64,000 nt of DNA, taken from the NCBI RefSeq assembly GCF_900091555.1, contig NZ_FMCX01000002.1:797585-861584 (forward strand). Direction: 5' to 3'. Numbering within the stretch: position 1 is the stretch's first letter; each line of letters begins with the position of its first letter. A program made the position numbers and the translations under genes. Source of the stretch: Micromonospora mirobrigensis. GTDB taxonomy: Bacteria; Actinomycetota; Actinomycetes; Mycobacteriales; Micromonosporaceae. Shown in pieces: positions 34,579-42,345 of the stretch. The notes beneath the pieces were generated by a model. The model did no database searches, had not been told where the DNA came from, and saw nothing but the letters and a program-made list of their open reading frames with translations.

Positions 34579-34599
34579 GCGTTACCGACAGGTAAGCGC
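34579..34599 (-). promoter_or_regulatory. Imperfect palindrome in the fabG promoter region
   Basis: GCGTTACC-GACA-GGTAAGCGC is a near-perfect inverted repeat (one extra base in the right arm), 47-67 bp upstream of the fabG GTG. It overlaps the likely promoter, so it is a candidate operator for control of fatty-acid synthesis genes. No regulator is identified. Confidence 0.35.
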
Positions 34600-34748
34600 T
34601 AACGACTGCGACGTCGTCCCTGGTCAGGACCGTGGCCGGCGGCCCGCTGGGGTGTCCGGGGCGGGCGCCGCCGGCCGGGCCGGAATCCGTTACGGGGACG
34701 GCGATCCCGGGCCCCACGGCCAGCCGCGCCCGCACCGCGCCCCCGGTG

Positions 34749-34754
34749 TACGAT
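34749..34754 (+). promoter_or_regulatory. Candidate -10 box for the leader transcript
   Basis: TACGAT lies about 55 bp upstream of the strong ribosome-binding site of the 17-codon ORF and is one of few AT-rich hexamers there. No convincing -35 box is visible in the GC-rich sequence before it. Confidence 0.3.
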
Positions 34755-34805
34755 GATCCCCGTTCGCGGGCCGTCGCCGGCCCGCCGCCGGGCCCCGCCG
34801 ACTTC

Positions 34806-34882
34806 AGGAGGTGATCGCTGTGCGAGATAGCGATCCTCCCAGTCGTGGCCGGGCCGCCCGTCAGCCCCGCTGAGCCACGACT
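34806..34882 (+). promoter_or_regulatory. Structured leader: sequestered Shine-Dalgarno plus second stem-loop
   Basis: AGGAGGTGATC at 34806-34816 matches the conserved 16S rRNA 3' end over 11 bases. GATCGCT (34813-34819) pairs with AGCGATC (34829-34835), and GGAG (34807-34810) pairs with CTCC (34836-34839) beyond a 2-base bulge, so the whole ribosome-binding site and the start codon lie inside one hairpin. A second 9-bp perfect stem, AGTCGTGGC (34841-34849) with GCCACGACT (34874-34882), has its 5' arm inside the short ORF and its 3' arm just past the stop. This arrangement resembles translation-dependent attenuators. Confidence 0.55.
34820..34873 (+). CDS. 17-residue leader-type ORF
   Basis: GTG to TGA encodes VRDSDPPSRGRAARQPR. 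The ribosome-binding site ahead of it is the strongest in the window (AGGAGGTGATC, 8 bases from AGGAGG to GTG), which is hard to explain unless it is translated. The peptide has two adjacent prolines and is strongly basic at its end, but it has no run of a single amino acid that would name a classical amino-acid attenuator. The first gene downstream on the same strand is the 28-residue membrane peptide at 35070. Function unknown. Confidence 0.5.
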   Translation: MRDSDPPSRGRAARQPR

Positions 34883-35069
34883 CAGTCAGGTGAGCTGACC
34901 CAGATCCCGCTCCCCGCACCGCCCGCTCCTCGGCCACCGGCCGGGGCCGGCGGCACGTGCCGTCCCGCGGCGGAGCACCCCGGTCACGACTTCGTGTGTG
35001 TGCGTCCTGATCCACCCCTGCGGTCCGGTGGTCCACGCCCGGCCGCCCAGTCGCCACCCGGAGCCATCC

Positions 35070-35156
35070 ATGAGCCGTTACGTCGCCCCGCTGGGCTTCA
35101 CCCTCGCCGCCGTCTGGGTGGCCGTCCTGTTCGTCCTCACCGGCGCCGGCCACTGA
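35070..35156 (+). CDS. 28-residue single-span membrane peptide
   Basis: ATG at 35070 encodes MSRYVAPLGFTLAAVWVAVL followed by FVLTGAGH and a stop. Residues 5-25 form one uninterrupted hydrophobic segment, with a polar positive N-terminus (SRY), so a small inner-membrane protein is likely. CGGAG lies 6-10 bases before the ATG. The ORF is too short for statistical support, but its codon choice follows the GC-rich third-position pattern of real genes here. It may be the target of the upstream leader. The next gene, opposite in strand, ends 112 bp away. Confidence 0.5.
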   Translation: MSRYVAPLGFTLAAVWVAVLFVLTGAGH

Positions 35157-35268
35157 CCACCCTCCGGGCACCCCGACGTCGCGCCGCCCAGGAAGGCGGC
35201 CAGGTAGGCCGGAGACTGCGCCGCCCGGCGGCCCGGACGCGCTGCCGCGCCCGGGCCGGGACATCCCG

Positions 35269-36219
35269 TCACAGCAGGCGGGAGGTCCAGAGCAGGCTCA
35301 TCGCGCCGGCGCAGAGCGCCAGCAGCAGGGCGATGCCGGCGTACCACTGGGTGACCTCGCGGGGTTCGGTGCGGAACCCGATCGAGCTGCCCATGTCCTG
35401 GTAGACCTGCTTCAGCTCGCTCACCGAGGCCGCCTCGTAGAAGTACCCCTCGGTGGTCTCGGCCAGTTCTGCCAGAGCCATCCGGTCCACCGGCACCCGC
35501 TGCAACTGCCCGCCGATGTCGACCTGACCCGAGTCGGTGCCGAAGGCGATCGTGGAGACCGGCACGTTGGCCGCCTGCGCCGCCGCGGCCGCCTCCTCCA
35601 CCGAGCGGCCGGACGTGCGGTAGCCGTCGGAGAGCAGCACGATCCGGGCCGGCGGGATGCCGGCGGCGCCGTCGGCGGGCACCGACCGGATCGCCTCCAG
35701 GCAGGTGAAGACCGCCTCACCGGTGGCCGTCGACTCGGCCAGCACCAGCCCGTCGATGGCGCTGGTCACCGCGCCCCGGTCCTTGGTCGGCGAGACCAGC
35801 ACGTTGGCCGACTTGGCGAACGAGACCAGCCCCAGGTTGTAGCTGGCCGGCAGCTCCCCGACGAACTGCTTCGCCGCCTCCTGCGCCGCCTCCAGCCGGT
35901 TCGGCGCCACGTCGTCGGCCTGCATGGACAGCGACACGTCGATGGCGAGCATGACCGTGGCCCGCTCCAGCGGCTCCCGGGTGTCCATCGCCGGCCGGGC
36001 CAGCGCCGTGGCGAGGATCAGCAGGCAGAGCAGGAACGCGGTGGCCGGCGCGTGCCGCCGCCAGCCCAACCCCTTCGGAGCCAGGGTACGCAGCAGGTCC
36101 ACGTTGGTGAACCGCATCGCGTACGCCTTGCGCCGCCGCTGCCGCCAGACGTACGCGGCGGCCAGAGCGAGCACCGGCAGCACGGCCAGCAGCCACCACG
36201 GTTGCAGAAAACGGATCAT
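35269..36219 (-). CDS. VWA domain membrane protein (BatA-like)
   Basis: A 316-residue protein with two N-terminal membrane segments (PWWLLAVLPVLALAAAYVW and FLLCLLILATALARP), a von Willebrand A domain and one C-terminal span (WYAGIALLLALCAGAMSLLW). The metal-ion-dependent adhesion site begins VMLAIDVSLSMQADDV (DxSxS), continues at STATGEAVF, and IVLLSDGYRTSG gives the late Asp. It starts 4 bp inside the DUF58 gene, so it is co-translated with DUF58 and MoxR. This trio is the common MoxR-DUF58-VWA cluster, thought to act as a metal-dependent chaperone or envelope-stress complex. Confidence 0.9.
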   Translation of the reverse strand: MIRFLQPWWLLAVLPVLALAAAYVWRQRRRKAYAMRFTNVDLLRTLAPKGLGWRRHAPATAFLLCLLILATALARPAMDTREPLERATVMLAIDVSLSMQADDVAPNRLEAAQEAAKQFVGELPASYNLGLVSFAKSANVLVSPTKDRGAVTSAIDGLVLAESTATGEAVFTCLEAIRSVPADGAAGIPPARIVLLSDGYRTSGRSVEEAAAAAQAANVPVSTIAFGTDSGQVDIGGQLQRVPVDRMALAELAETTEGYFYEAASVSELKQVYQDMGSSIGFRTEPREVTQWYAGIALLLALCAGAMSLLWTSRLL

Positions 36220-37169
36220 CGTGTCGTCCCCCGGGTGCGGGCGTGCCGCTGCGCGGCGACGAACCGCACCATGTCCAGCAGCCAGTCTCGGTCGGTACGC
36301 AGGCGCAGGTGGGCGGCACCGGCGCCACGCAGGGTGGTGGAGATCGCGGCACGCTGGGCGGCGGCCGACTCGGCGTAGCGGCGGCGCAGCCGCGGGTCGG
36401 CGGTCTGCACCTCGTGCAGTTCCCCGGTCTCCGGGTCGACCACCGGCAGCACCCCCACGTCGGGCAGCTCCAACTCGCGCGGGTCGACCACCTCGATCGC
36501 CAGCACGTCGTGCCGGAACCGGAGCTTACGGACCGGCCGGCTCCACTGCTCCGGCGGCGCCAGGAAGTCCGAGATGACCACGGCCAGGCCACGCCGCCGG
36601 GGCGGGCGGTTGAGCAAGTCGATCAGGGCGCCCAGGTCGCTGCGCCCGGGACGGACCGGGGCGCCGGCGATGGCCCGCAGCAGTCCCTGCGCCTCCTTGC
36701 GCCCGTTGCGGGCGGGCAACCGCAGCACGGTCCCCGCTCCCCCGTCCCCGGCCGGCCCGCCGGTGCCGACCACCGCGCCGATCCGGTTGCCGCCCCGCAC
36801 GGTCAGGTGGGCCAGGGCGGCCGCCGCGGCGACCACCACGTCCCGCTTGAGCCACTGGCCGGTGCCGAAGTCGAGGCTGGCCGACAGGTCCACCGCCAGC
36901 CAGGTCTCCAGTTCCCGGTCGGCCACGGTCCGCCGTACGTGCGGCATGGTGGTGCGCGCGGTGACCGGCCAGTCCATCCGGCGTACGTCGTCGCCGGGGC
37001 GGTACTCCCGGGACTCCCCGGCCTCGCTGCCCGGGCCGGGGAGCAGACCGGCGTAGTCGCCCTGGAGCAGCCCGTCGAGCTTGCGGGTGACCATCAGCTG
37101 CAGCCGGGACAGCACCGCCTCGGTACGGCCGCCGCCGCCCACGGCCGGGGAGAGCTCCGGTCGGGTCAC
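36216..37169 (-). CDS. DUF58 domain protein
   Basis: A 317-residue protein whose signature is the DUF58 core SREYRPGDDVRRMDWPVTAR followed by WLAVDLSASLDFGTG, a degenerate VWA-like fold. LAVVISDFLAPPEQWSRPV and FRHDVLAIEVVDPRELELPD continue the domain. There is no membrane segment, so it is the soluble middle partner of the MoxR-DUF58-VWA set. Both ends overlap neighbouring genes by 4 bp, which shows tight translational coupling. The precise role of DUF58 proteins is unknown. Confidence 0.9.
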   Translation of the reverse strand: MTRPELSPAVGGGGRTEAVLSRLQLMVTRKLDGLLQGDYAGLLPGPGSEAGESREYRPGDDVRRMDWPVTARTTMPHVRRTVADRELETWLAVDLSASLDFGTGQWLKRDVVVAAAAALAHLTVRGGNRIGAVVGTGGPAGDGGAGTVLRLPARNGRKEAQGLLRAIAGAPVRPGRSDLGALIDLLNRPPRRRGLAVVISDFLAPPEQWSRPVRKLRFRHDVLAIEVVDPRELELPDVGVLPVVDPETGELHEVQTADPRLRRRYAESAAAQRAAISTTLRGAGAAHLRLRTDRDWLLDMVRFVAAQRHARTRGTTR

Positions 37170-38269
37170 GGCCGCTGCCCGGGCCAGCCGGCGCCGGGCG
37201 GCTCGACCGGTGGCGGGGTGGCCTGCTGCCGGGGCGCGACCGACGGCAGCGGGATGGTGGACATCACCCGGTGCACCACGTGGTCGGCGGGCACGTCGTC
37301 GGCGAGCGCGTCGTAGCTGAGCACCAGCCGGTGCCGCAGGATGTCCGGCGCGATGTCCTGCACGTCCTGCGGCAGCGCGTAGTCCCGGCCGCGCAGCAGC
37401 GCCAGCGCCCGGGTGGCCCGGACCAGACCGAGCGAGGCGCGCGGGCTGGCGCCGTACTGGATGAACCGGGCGACGTCCGGCATGCCGTGCTCCGCCGGGG
37501 TACGGGTGGCCAGCACCAGCCGGACCGCGTAGTCGACCAGGGCGTTGTGCACGAAGACCTGGTCGGCCCGGTGCTGGAGGGCGATCAGGTCAGAGGTGGT
37601 GAAGACGGGCGCCGGCTCGGGCGGCGCCACCCCCATCCGGTAGACGATCTCCCGCTCCTCGGCGTCGGTCGGGTAGCCGACGACGATCTTCATCAGGAAC
37701 CGGTCGCGCTGCGCCTCCGGCAGCGGGTAGACGCCCTCCTGCTCGATCGGGTTCTGGGTGGCCATCACCAGGAACGGGTTCGGCACCCGGTGCGACTCAC
37801 CGCCGATGGAGACCTGCCGCTCGCTCATCACCTCCAGCAGCGCGGACTGCACCTTGGCCGGCGCCCGGTTGATCTCGTCGGCGAGCAGGAAGTTGACGAA
37901 GACCGGCCCCAGCTCGACGTCGAACTTCTCGCTGGACTGCCGGTAGATCCGGGTGCCCATGATGTCGGCGGGCACCAGGTCCGGGGTGAACTGGACTCGC
38001 GCGAAGGAGCCACCGACCACCCGGGCCATCGTCTCCACGGCCAGGGTCTTGGCCACCCCGGGCACCCCCTCCAGCAGGCAGTGCCCCCTGGCCAGCAGCG
38101 CCACGAACATCCGCTCGACCATCCGATCCTGGCCGACGATGACCCGTTTGATCTCGAACAGCGCCCGCTCGAGCAGCGTGGCGTCCTCGGCCGGGGTGGT
38201 CACCGGCGCGGGCGTGCCCGGCGGGGTGCCGGTCGGCGTCGGGGCATCGGGCGTGGTCGGCTGGGCCAC
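37166..38269 (-). CDS. MoxR family AAA+ ATPase
   Basis: A 367-residue AAA+ ATPase. Walker A is CLLEGVPGVAKTLAVETMAR, Walker B is FLLADEINRAPAKVQSALLE, sensor 1 lies in FLVMATQNPIEQEGVYPLPE and the arginine finger region is EAQRDRFLMKIVVGYP. The MoxR group acts as a chaperone-like ATPase on VWA-containing partners, here encoded directly downstream. Residues 1-30 are a Pro/Thr-rich leader that is probably disordered (PTPTGTPPGTPAPVTTPAE), as is the Pro-rich C-terminus. It starts with a GTG at 38269 and is the first gene of the operon. Confidence 0.93.
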   Translation of the reverse strand: MAQPTTPDAPTPTGTPPGTPAPVTTPAEDATLLERALFEIKRVIVGQDRMVERMFVALLARGHCLLEGVPGVAKTLAVETMARVVGGSFARVQFTPDLVPADIMGTRIYRQSSEKFDVELGPVFVNFLLADEINRAPAKVQSALLEVMSERQVSIGGESHRVPNPFLVMATQNPIEQEGVYPLPEAQRDRFLMKIVVGYPTDAEEREIVYRMGVAPPEPAPVFTTSDLIALQHRADQVFVHNALVDYAVRLVLATRTPAEHGMPDVARFIQYGASPRASLGLVRATRALALLRGRDYALPQDVQDIAPDILRHRLVLSYDALADDVPADHVVHRVMSTIPLPSVAPRQQATPPPVEPPGAGWPGQRP

Positions 38270-38506
38270 CGGTCCTCCACAGCATGATCGGTCGTCGCGG
38301 CGTGGTGCGTACCAAGACTGTCATGCCCGGCTGGGAGCCGAGGAGCGGAGAACCCCATTTTCGCCGCCGCGTCCGGTCCGTCGAATCGCCGAACACGGGT
38401 GGACACGGAGGGGGACGGCGTGTGTACCATTCACCCGTCGCCGGGCGGCTCCCCCCGTGGCCGCCCGGCGCTCAAACTTCCCGTCCCGGCCCCTAGACTC
38501 GCCCGG

Positions 38507-38737
38507 ATGACGTCTCCCCCACCTGCCGACGAGGCGCCGGTCTGCTCGGCGCGCGGCTGCCGCGCCCCGGCCCTGTGGGCGTTGCGCTGGAACAATCCCC
38601 GCCTGCACGACGCCGACCGGCGCAAGACCTGGCTGGCCTGTGCCGAGCATCGGGAGTCGCTCGGCGACTTCCTGGCGGCGCGCGGCTTCCTGCGGGAGGT
38701 GGTGGCCGCCCCCGGATCGCCTACCCTCGAAGGGTGA
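38507..38737 (+). CDS. Small cysteine/histidine protein of actinobacteria
   Basis: A 76-residue protein from the ATG at 38507. The pattern PVCSARGCRAPALWALRWNN then KTWLACAEHRESLGDFLAAR has a CxxxxC pair and a later CxxH that could hold zinc. I remember near-identical proteins across actinobacteria, sometimes mislabelled as acetone carboxylase, with no established function. The 237-bp spacer upstream, shared with the divergent moxR-like gene, shows no other feature. Two PH-domain genes follow on the same strand after 22 bp. Confidence 0.75.
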   Translation: MTSPPPADEAPVCSARGCRAPALWALRWNNPRLHDADRRKTWLACAEHRESLGDFLAARGFLREVVAAPGSPTLEG

Positions 38738-38759
38738 GCCAGCGCAGCGGATCAGACCG

Positions 38760-39287
38760 GTGACAGGTGACGAGAACGGCGGTCCGGCCCCGGCCCCGGC
38801 CGGCCCCCTGGAGCCCTGGCCGGACACGGTCCGGTGGCAGCCCATCTCCCGCGACCTGATCTGGGTGGAGCTGATCCGGCTGGCGGTGCTGCTCGGCGTG
38901 GTGCTGGTCGGCCTGGCGGTGGCCTGGGCGTTCACCGGTGCCCGCGCGTTCGGTGTCGCCCTGGCGCTCGCGGTGCTCGCCGGCGCCTGGCGGGCGGTCA
39001 CCATCGTCCGGGCAGTCGGGGCCTGGGGGTACGCCGAGCGCCCCGACGACCTGCTGGTGCGGCACGGGCTGCTGGTCCGGCGGCTCTCCATCGTCCCGTA
39101 CTCCCGCATGCAGTTCGTCGACGTGAGCGCCGGGCCCCTGGAACGCGCCTTCGACCTGGCCACCGTGCAGCTGCACACCGCCGCGGCGGCGAGCGACGCC
39201 CGGGTGCCCGGGCTGCGCCCCGCCGAGGCGTCCCGGCTGCGCGACCGGCTGACCGCGCTGGGCGAGGACCGCGCGGAGGGCCTGTGA
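38760..39287 (+). CDS. PH domain membrane protein (YdbS-like)
   Basis: A 175-residue protein with two transmembrane segments (LIRLAVLLGVVLVGLAVAWA and ARAFGVALALAVLAGAWRAV) followed by one bacterial PH (bPH2) domain. Key parts are PDDLLVRHGLLVRRLSIVPY, SRMQFVDVSAGPLERAFDLA and VQLHTAAAASDARVPGL. Such proteins come in pairs with larger multi-PH partners such as the next gene. The GTG at 38760 has a poor ribosome-binding site, but no better in-frame start exists. Between this gene and the next is a stretch (39288-39342) that resembles a REP-like linker seen in many actinomycete genomes. Confidence 0.88.
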   Translation: MTGDENGGPAPAPAGPLEPWPDTVRWQPISRDLIWVELIRLAVLLGVVLVGLAVAWAFTGARAFGVALALAVLAGAWRAVTIVRAVGAWGYAERPDDLLVRHGLLVRRLSIVPYSRMQFVDVSAGPLERAFDLATVQLHTAAAASDARVPGLRPAEASRLRDRLTALGEDRAEGL

Positions 39288-39342
39288 GCGCGAGGAGTGA
39301 GCCGGGGTTGCGAGCCCCGCAGTCGCGAACCGAGGCGACCCG

Positions 39343-40779
39343 GTGAGCGCGGACCGGCCGGTGCCACCGCCCGAGGGTCACCACTGGCCCGCGCCGCCGC
39401 CCGACGGTCACCCGTGGCCCGCGCCACCACCCCACGGCCAGCCGTGGCCCTGGGACGGCGGGCCGGGGGGCGAGGAGCCGCGTCGCCGGCTGCACCCGCT
39501 CAGCCCCGCCCTGCACGGCGCGAAATCGCTGGTCGTGGTGATCGCCGGCCTGTCCTGGTCGACGCTGTCCCGGGTCGGTCTCGGCTGGTTCGCGGCGATG
39601 GTGGCGCTGCTCGCCCTCGGCGCCACCGTGCTGGCCGTGATCAGCTGGTACAACACCGGCTACCAGGTGGTCGGGCGGGAACTGCGGGTGCACGAGGGGC
39701 TGCTCTGGCGGCGTACCCGGGCGATCCCGTTGGAGCGGTTGCAGGCCGTGGAGGTGGTCCGGCCGCTGCTGGCCCAGCTCACCGGCCTGGCCGAGCTGCG
39801 CCTGGAGGTGGTCGGCGGGGGCAAGACCGAGGCGCCGCTGGCGTACCTCGGGGTCGGTGAGGCGGCCGCCCTGCGCGGCCGGCTGCTGGACCTGGCCGGC
39901 CGGGTGCCGGCCACGGGCCCGGCGCCGGCCGGTCCCGCGGTCCCCGGAGGCGGGTCGGCCGAGCCGCCCGGGCGGCCGCTGCACGGGGTACGCAACAACG
40001 ACCTGCTGGTCAGCCAGCTGCTCACCCCGCAGGCGTTCCTGCTCCCGTTCGGCCTGCTCTTCGTGGTGGTCCAGTTCCTCTCCGCGGGTTCCTGGTCGTT
40101 CATCGCGGTGGCCAGCACGCTGACCGCGATGGCCGGCGTGCTGCTCCAACCGGTCCGCCGGGTGCTCGACGACTGGAACTTCCGGCTGGCCCGCGACGAC
40201 GACACGCTGCGGATCCGCAACGGGCTGCTGGAGACCCGGGCGCAGACCGTGCCGCTGCGGCGGGTGCAGACCGTCGGGGTGACCTGGCCGCTGCTGTGGC
40301 GGCCGAAGGGTTGGCTGCGGCTGCGGCTGGAGGTGGCCGGCTACTCGGGCGCCGAGCCGGACGACCGGAACCGGCCGGACCGGCTGCTGCCGGTCGGCGA
40401 CCGGGCCACCGGCGAGCTCGTCGTGGCGGAGGTGCTGCCGGGCGTACGACTGGCGGAGCTGCCCACGACGGCGCCGCCGCGGCGGGCCCGCTGGCTGCGC
40501 CCGCTGAGCCGGCAGGCGCTCGGCGCCGGGCTGGACGAGCGGGTCTTCGTGGCCCGCTCCGGCCTGCTGACCCGCCGGCTGGCGCTGGTGCCGTACGCCC
40601 GGATCCAGAGCGTGCGGGTGGTGCAGGGGCCGGTGCAGCGGCGGTTGCGGCTGGCCACCGTGCACGCGGACACCGCCGGCGGGGCCGGGGCGGCGGCGCC
40701 GCACCGCGACCTGGCCGAGGCGTGGGTCCTGGCGGCCGAGCTGGCCGAGCGGGCGCACGCCGCGCGCCGCGCCCGCTGA
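39343..40779 (+). CDS. Multi-PH-domain membrane protein (YdbT-like)
   Basis: A 478-residue partner of the preceding protein with three bPH2 units. Each unit has the pattern GL..RRTRAIPLERLQAVEVVR, as seen at about residues 115-135, 295-315 and 400-430. Membrane spans lie at VVVIAGLSWSTLSRVGLGWF onward, FLLPFGLLFVVVQFL and IAVASTLTAMAGVLLQ. The N-terminal 40 residues repeat PPPEGHHWPAPPPDGHPWPA, a Pro/His/Trp-rich low-complexity segment. The family (YdbT) is linked to lipid or envelope stress, but its activity is unknown. The GTG at 39343 starts translation. Confidence 0.88.
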   Translation: MSADRPVPPPEGHHWPAPPPDGHPWPAPPPHGQPWPWDGGPGGEEPRRRLHPLSPALHGAKSLVVVIAGLSWSTLSRVGLGWFAAMVALLALGATVLAVISWYNTGYQVVGRELRVHEGLLWRRTRAIPLERLQAVEVVRPLLAQLTGLAELRLEVVGGGKTEAPLAYLGVGEAAALRGRLLDLAGRVPATGPAPAGPAVPGGGSAEPPGRPLHGVRNNDLLVSQLLTPQAFLLPFGLLFVVVQFLSAGSWSFIAVASTLTAMAGVLLQPVRRVLDDWNFRLARDDDTLRIRNGLLETRAQTVPLRRVQTVGVTWPLLWRPKGWLRLRLEVAGYSGAEPDDRNRPDRLLPVGDRATGELVVAEVLPGVRLAELPTTAPPRRARWLRPLSRQALGAGLDERVFVARSGLLTRRLALVPYARIQSVRVVQGPVQRRLRLATVHADTAGGAGAAAPHRDLAEAWVLAAELAERAHAARRAR

Positions 40780-40810
40780 GCCGGCGGGGTCGGCACGCCC
40801 GCAGGCGCGG

Positions 40811-41836
40811 TCAGCGGGCGGCCGGCTCCGGGGCCGGGTCGTCGGCCGGGGCCGCCGGGGCCGGGACGGCCTCGACCGTCCGGCGCCGGTCCCGCCAGGC
40901 CGTCCAGCCGCGCTCGGCGAGGCCGACCACCAGGAACGCCATGCCCACGTACGCCCAGCCGACCAGGACGTCGATGATGTAGTGCTCGCCGCTGTAGACC
41001 AGGGTGAACGTCATCGCCAGCGGGTACGCCAGCAGCAGCGGCCACCAGCGCCGGCGCACCGTCGGCATGAAGAAGACCACCACGAACAGCGCCCACGCGG
41101 TGTGCAGCGACGGCATCGCGGCGACCGGGTTCGAGGCGATCTGGCCGGCGTTGAGCACGTTGCCGGCCCCGTGCATCCCGAACTCCTTCCACCCGCGGGT
41201 GGAGATCCGGGCCACCTCGGGGAGCAGCCCGTTCTGGGCCGCCCACCACGGCGGGGCGGCCGGGTAGAGGAAGTAGGTGACCAGGCCGCTGGCGCAGAGG
41301 AACCCCCAGCGGCGCATGTACGCCCCCCAGCGGCGCCGGTTGCGCACCCAGAGCACCGCCGCGGCGGTCAGCGCCACCACGAAGTGCGAGAAGTAGACCC
41401 AGCTGGCCAGCACGTCGTACCAGTGCACCGCAGGGCGGTAGAGGTGCTCCTGGAGCCAGACGGTCGGCACCTGCCCGCCGGTCGCCCAGCCCACCAGGAA
41501 GCGGTCGGCGACGATCAGCTCCAGCGCGTGCGGGGTCACCCCGTTGTCGGCGAAACCTCGGGAGAGGTTGTACGCGACGAACAGCAGCACCACCGGCAGC
41601 CAGTCCCGGCCGAACTGGAGGTGGCTGCGCCACGGGCGGGACGAGTTCCAGGCGATGGTCCCCGCCCAGATCCAGACGAAGGCGTACGCCGGGTCGGTCG
41701 GCAGGCCGATGGCCAGCCAGCAGACGACGAAGGCGACGCCCCAGATCGCCATCGCGATCACGCGGCGACGCCCGCCTTCGGCCGGTGCGGGCGGACCGGA
41801 GGGGGCGGGGGGCTGGGGCTCAGTCACGACGGCCAT
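40811..41836 (-). CDS. PAP2-type membrane phosphatase/phosphotransferase
   Basis: A 341-residue protein with about six membrane spans. The catalytic motifs are AAMPSLHTAWALFVVVFF (PSLH) and VYSGEHYIIDVLVGWAYVG (SGEHYxxDVL) for PAP2_3, with an upstream KxxRP-like RPWRSHLQFGRDW less clear. It would dephosphorylate a lipid phosphate or transfer a phosphoinositol head group, as in inositol-phosphoceramide-synthase-like relatives. The orientation is convergent with the PH gene, with 31 bp between stops. It is divergent from the thioesterase gene (104 bp). Confidence 0.85.
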   Translation of the reverse strand: MAVVTEPQPPAPSGPPAPAEGGRRRVIAMAIWGVAFVVCWLAIGLPTDPAYAFVWIWAGTIAWNSSRPWRSHLQFGRDWLPVVLLFVAYNLSRGFADNGVTPHALELIVADRFLVGWATGGQVPTVWLQEHLYRPAVHWYDVLASWVYFSHFVVALTAAAVLWVRNRRRWGAYMRRWGFLCASGLVTYFLYPAAPPWWAAQNGLLPEVARISTRGWKEFGMHGAGNVLNAGQIASNPVAAMPSLHTAWALFVVVFFMPTVRRRWWPLLLAYPLAMTFTLVYSGEHYIIDVLVGWAYVGMAFLVVGLAERGWTAWRDRRRTVEAVPAPAAPADDPAPEPAAR

Positions 41837-41940
41837 CGCGATCCAGGTTAACGGCGGGTGCCGGCGGACCGGACGCCCACCCTCGCGGCACGGTCCGCGC
41901 GGTCCGCTCGGCGCGCCCGGGCAGCCCCTAGGCTGGGGCC

Positions 41941-42345
41941 ATGCAGGAGCAGCCGGAGCAGCCGTTCGAGACCGGGCTGGCGGGCCGGGTCGAGTTGACC
42001 GTGACCGATGCCGACACCGCGCTGGCGGTGGGCTCCGGCGACGTGCCGGTGCTGGGTACCCCGCGGGTGCTCGCGCTGGCCGAGGCCGCGACGGTCGCCG
42101 CCACGGCGGCCCGGATGCCGGTCGGCCGGACCACCGTCGGCACCCGGGTCGAGCTGGAGCACCTGGCCGCGACGCCGGTCGGCCGCACGGTGGTGGCCCA
42201 GGCCCGGCTGGCGGCCGTGCGGGGACGCCGGCTGGCCTTCGAGGTCGCCGTCACCGACGGGGACGAGACGGTGGCGCGGGGCCGGGTGGAGCGGGTGCTG
42301 GTCGACCGGGGGCGCTTCGTGGCCCGGGCCGGGGGGACGGCGTGA
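41941..42345 (+). CDS. Hot-dog thioesterase, fluoroacetyl-CoA thioesterase (FlK)-like
   Basis: A 134-residue thioesterase. The catalytic triad of FlK, Thr-Glu-His, is matched by Thr40 (LGTPRVLALAEAAT), Glu48 and His74 (GTRVELEHLAATPVG). The family hydrolyses acyl-CoA thioesters; the fluoroacetyl specificity of FlK itself need not apply. The stop overlaps the GTG of the next gene by 4 bp, so the two form one unit. The shared context with a metallo-beta-lactamase hydrolase suggests acyl-thioester detoxification or degradation. Confidence 0.85.
   Translation: MQEQPEQPFETGLAGRVELTVTDADTALAVGSGDVPVLGTPRVLALAEAATVAATAARMPVGRTTVGTRVELEHLAATPVGRTVVAQARLAAVRGRRLAFEVAVTDGDETVARGRVERVLVDRGRFVARAGGTA

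Noticed and set aside
39288..39342. GAGCGCGAGGAGTGAGCCGG sequence between the two PH-domain genes
   Set aside because: It looks like a common short linker repeat of actinomycete genomes and could be read as coding in another frame; there is no hairpin strong enough to call a terminator or operator.
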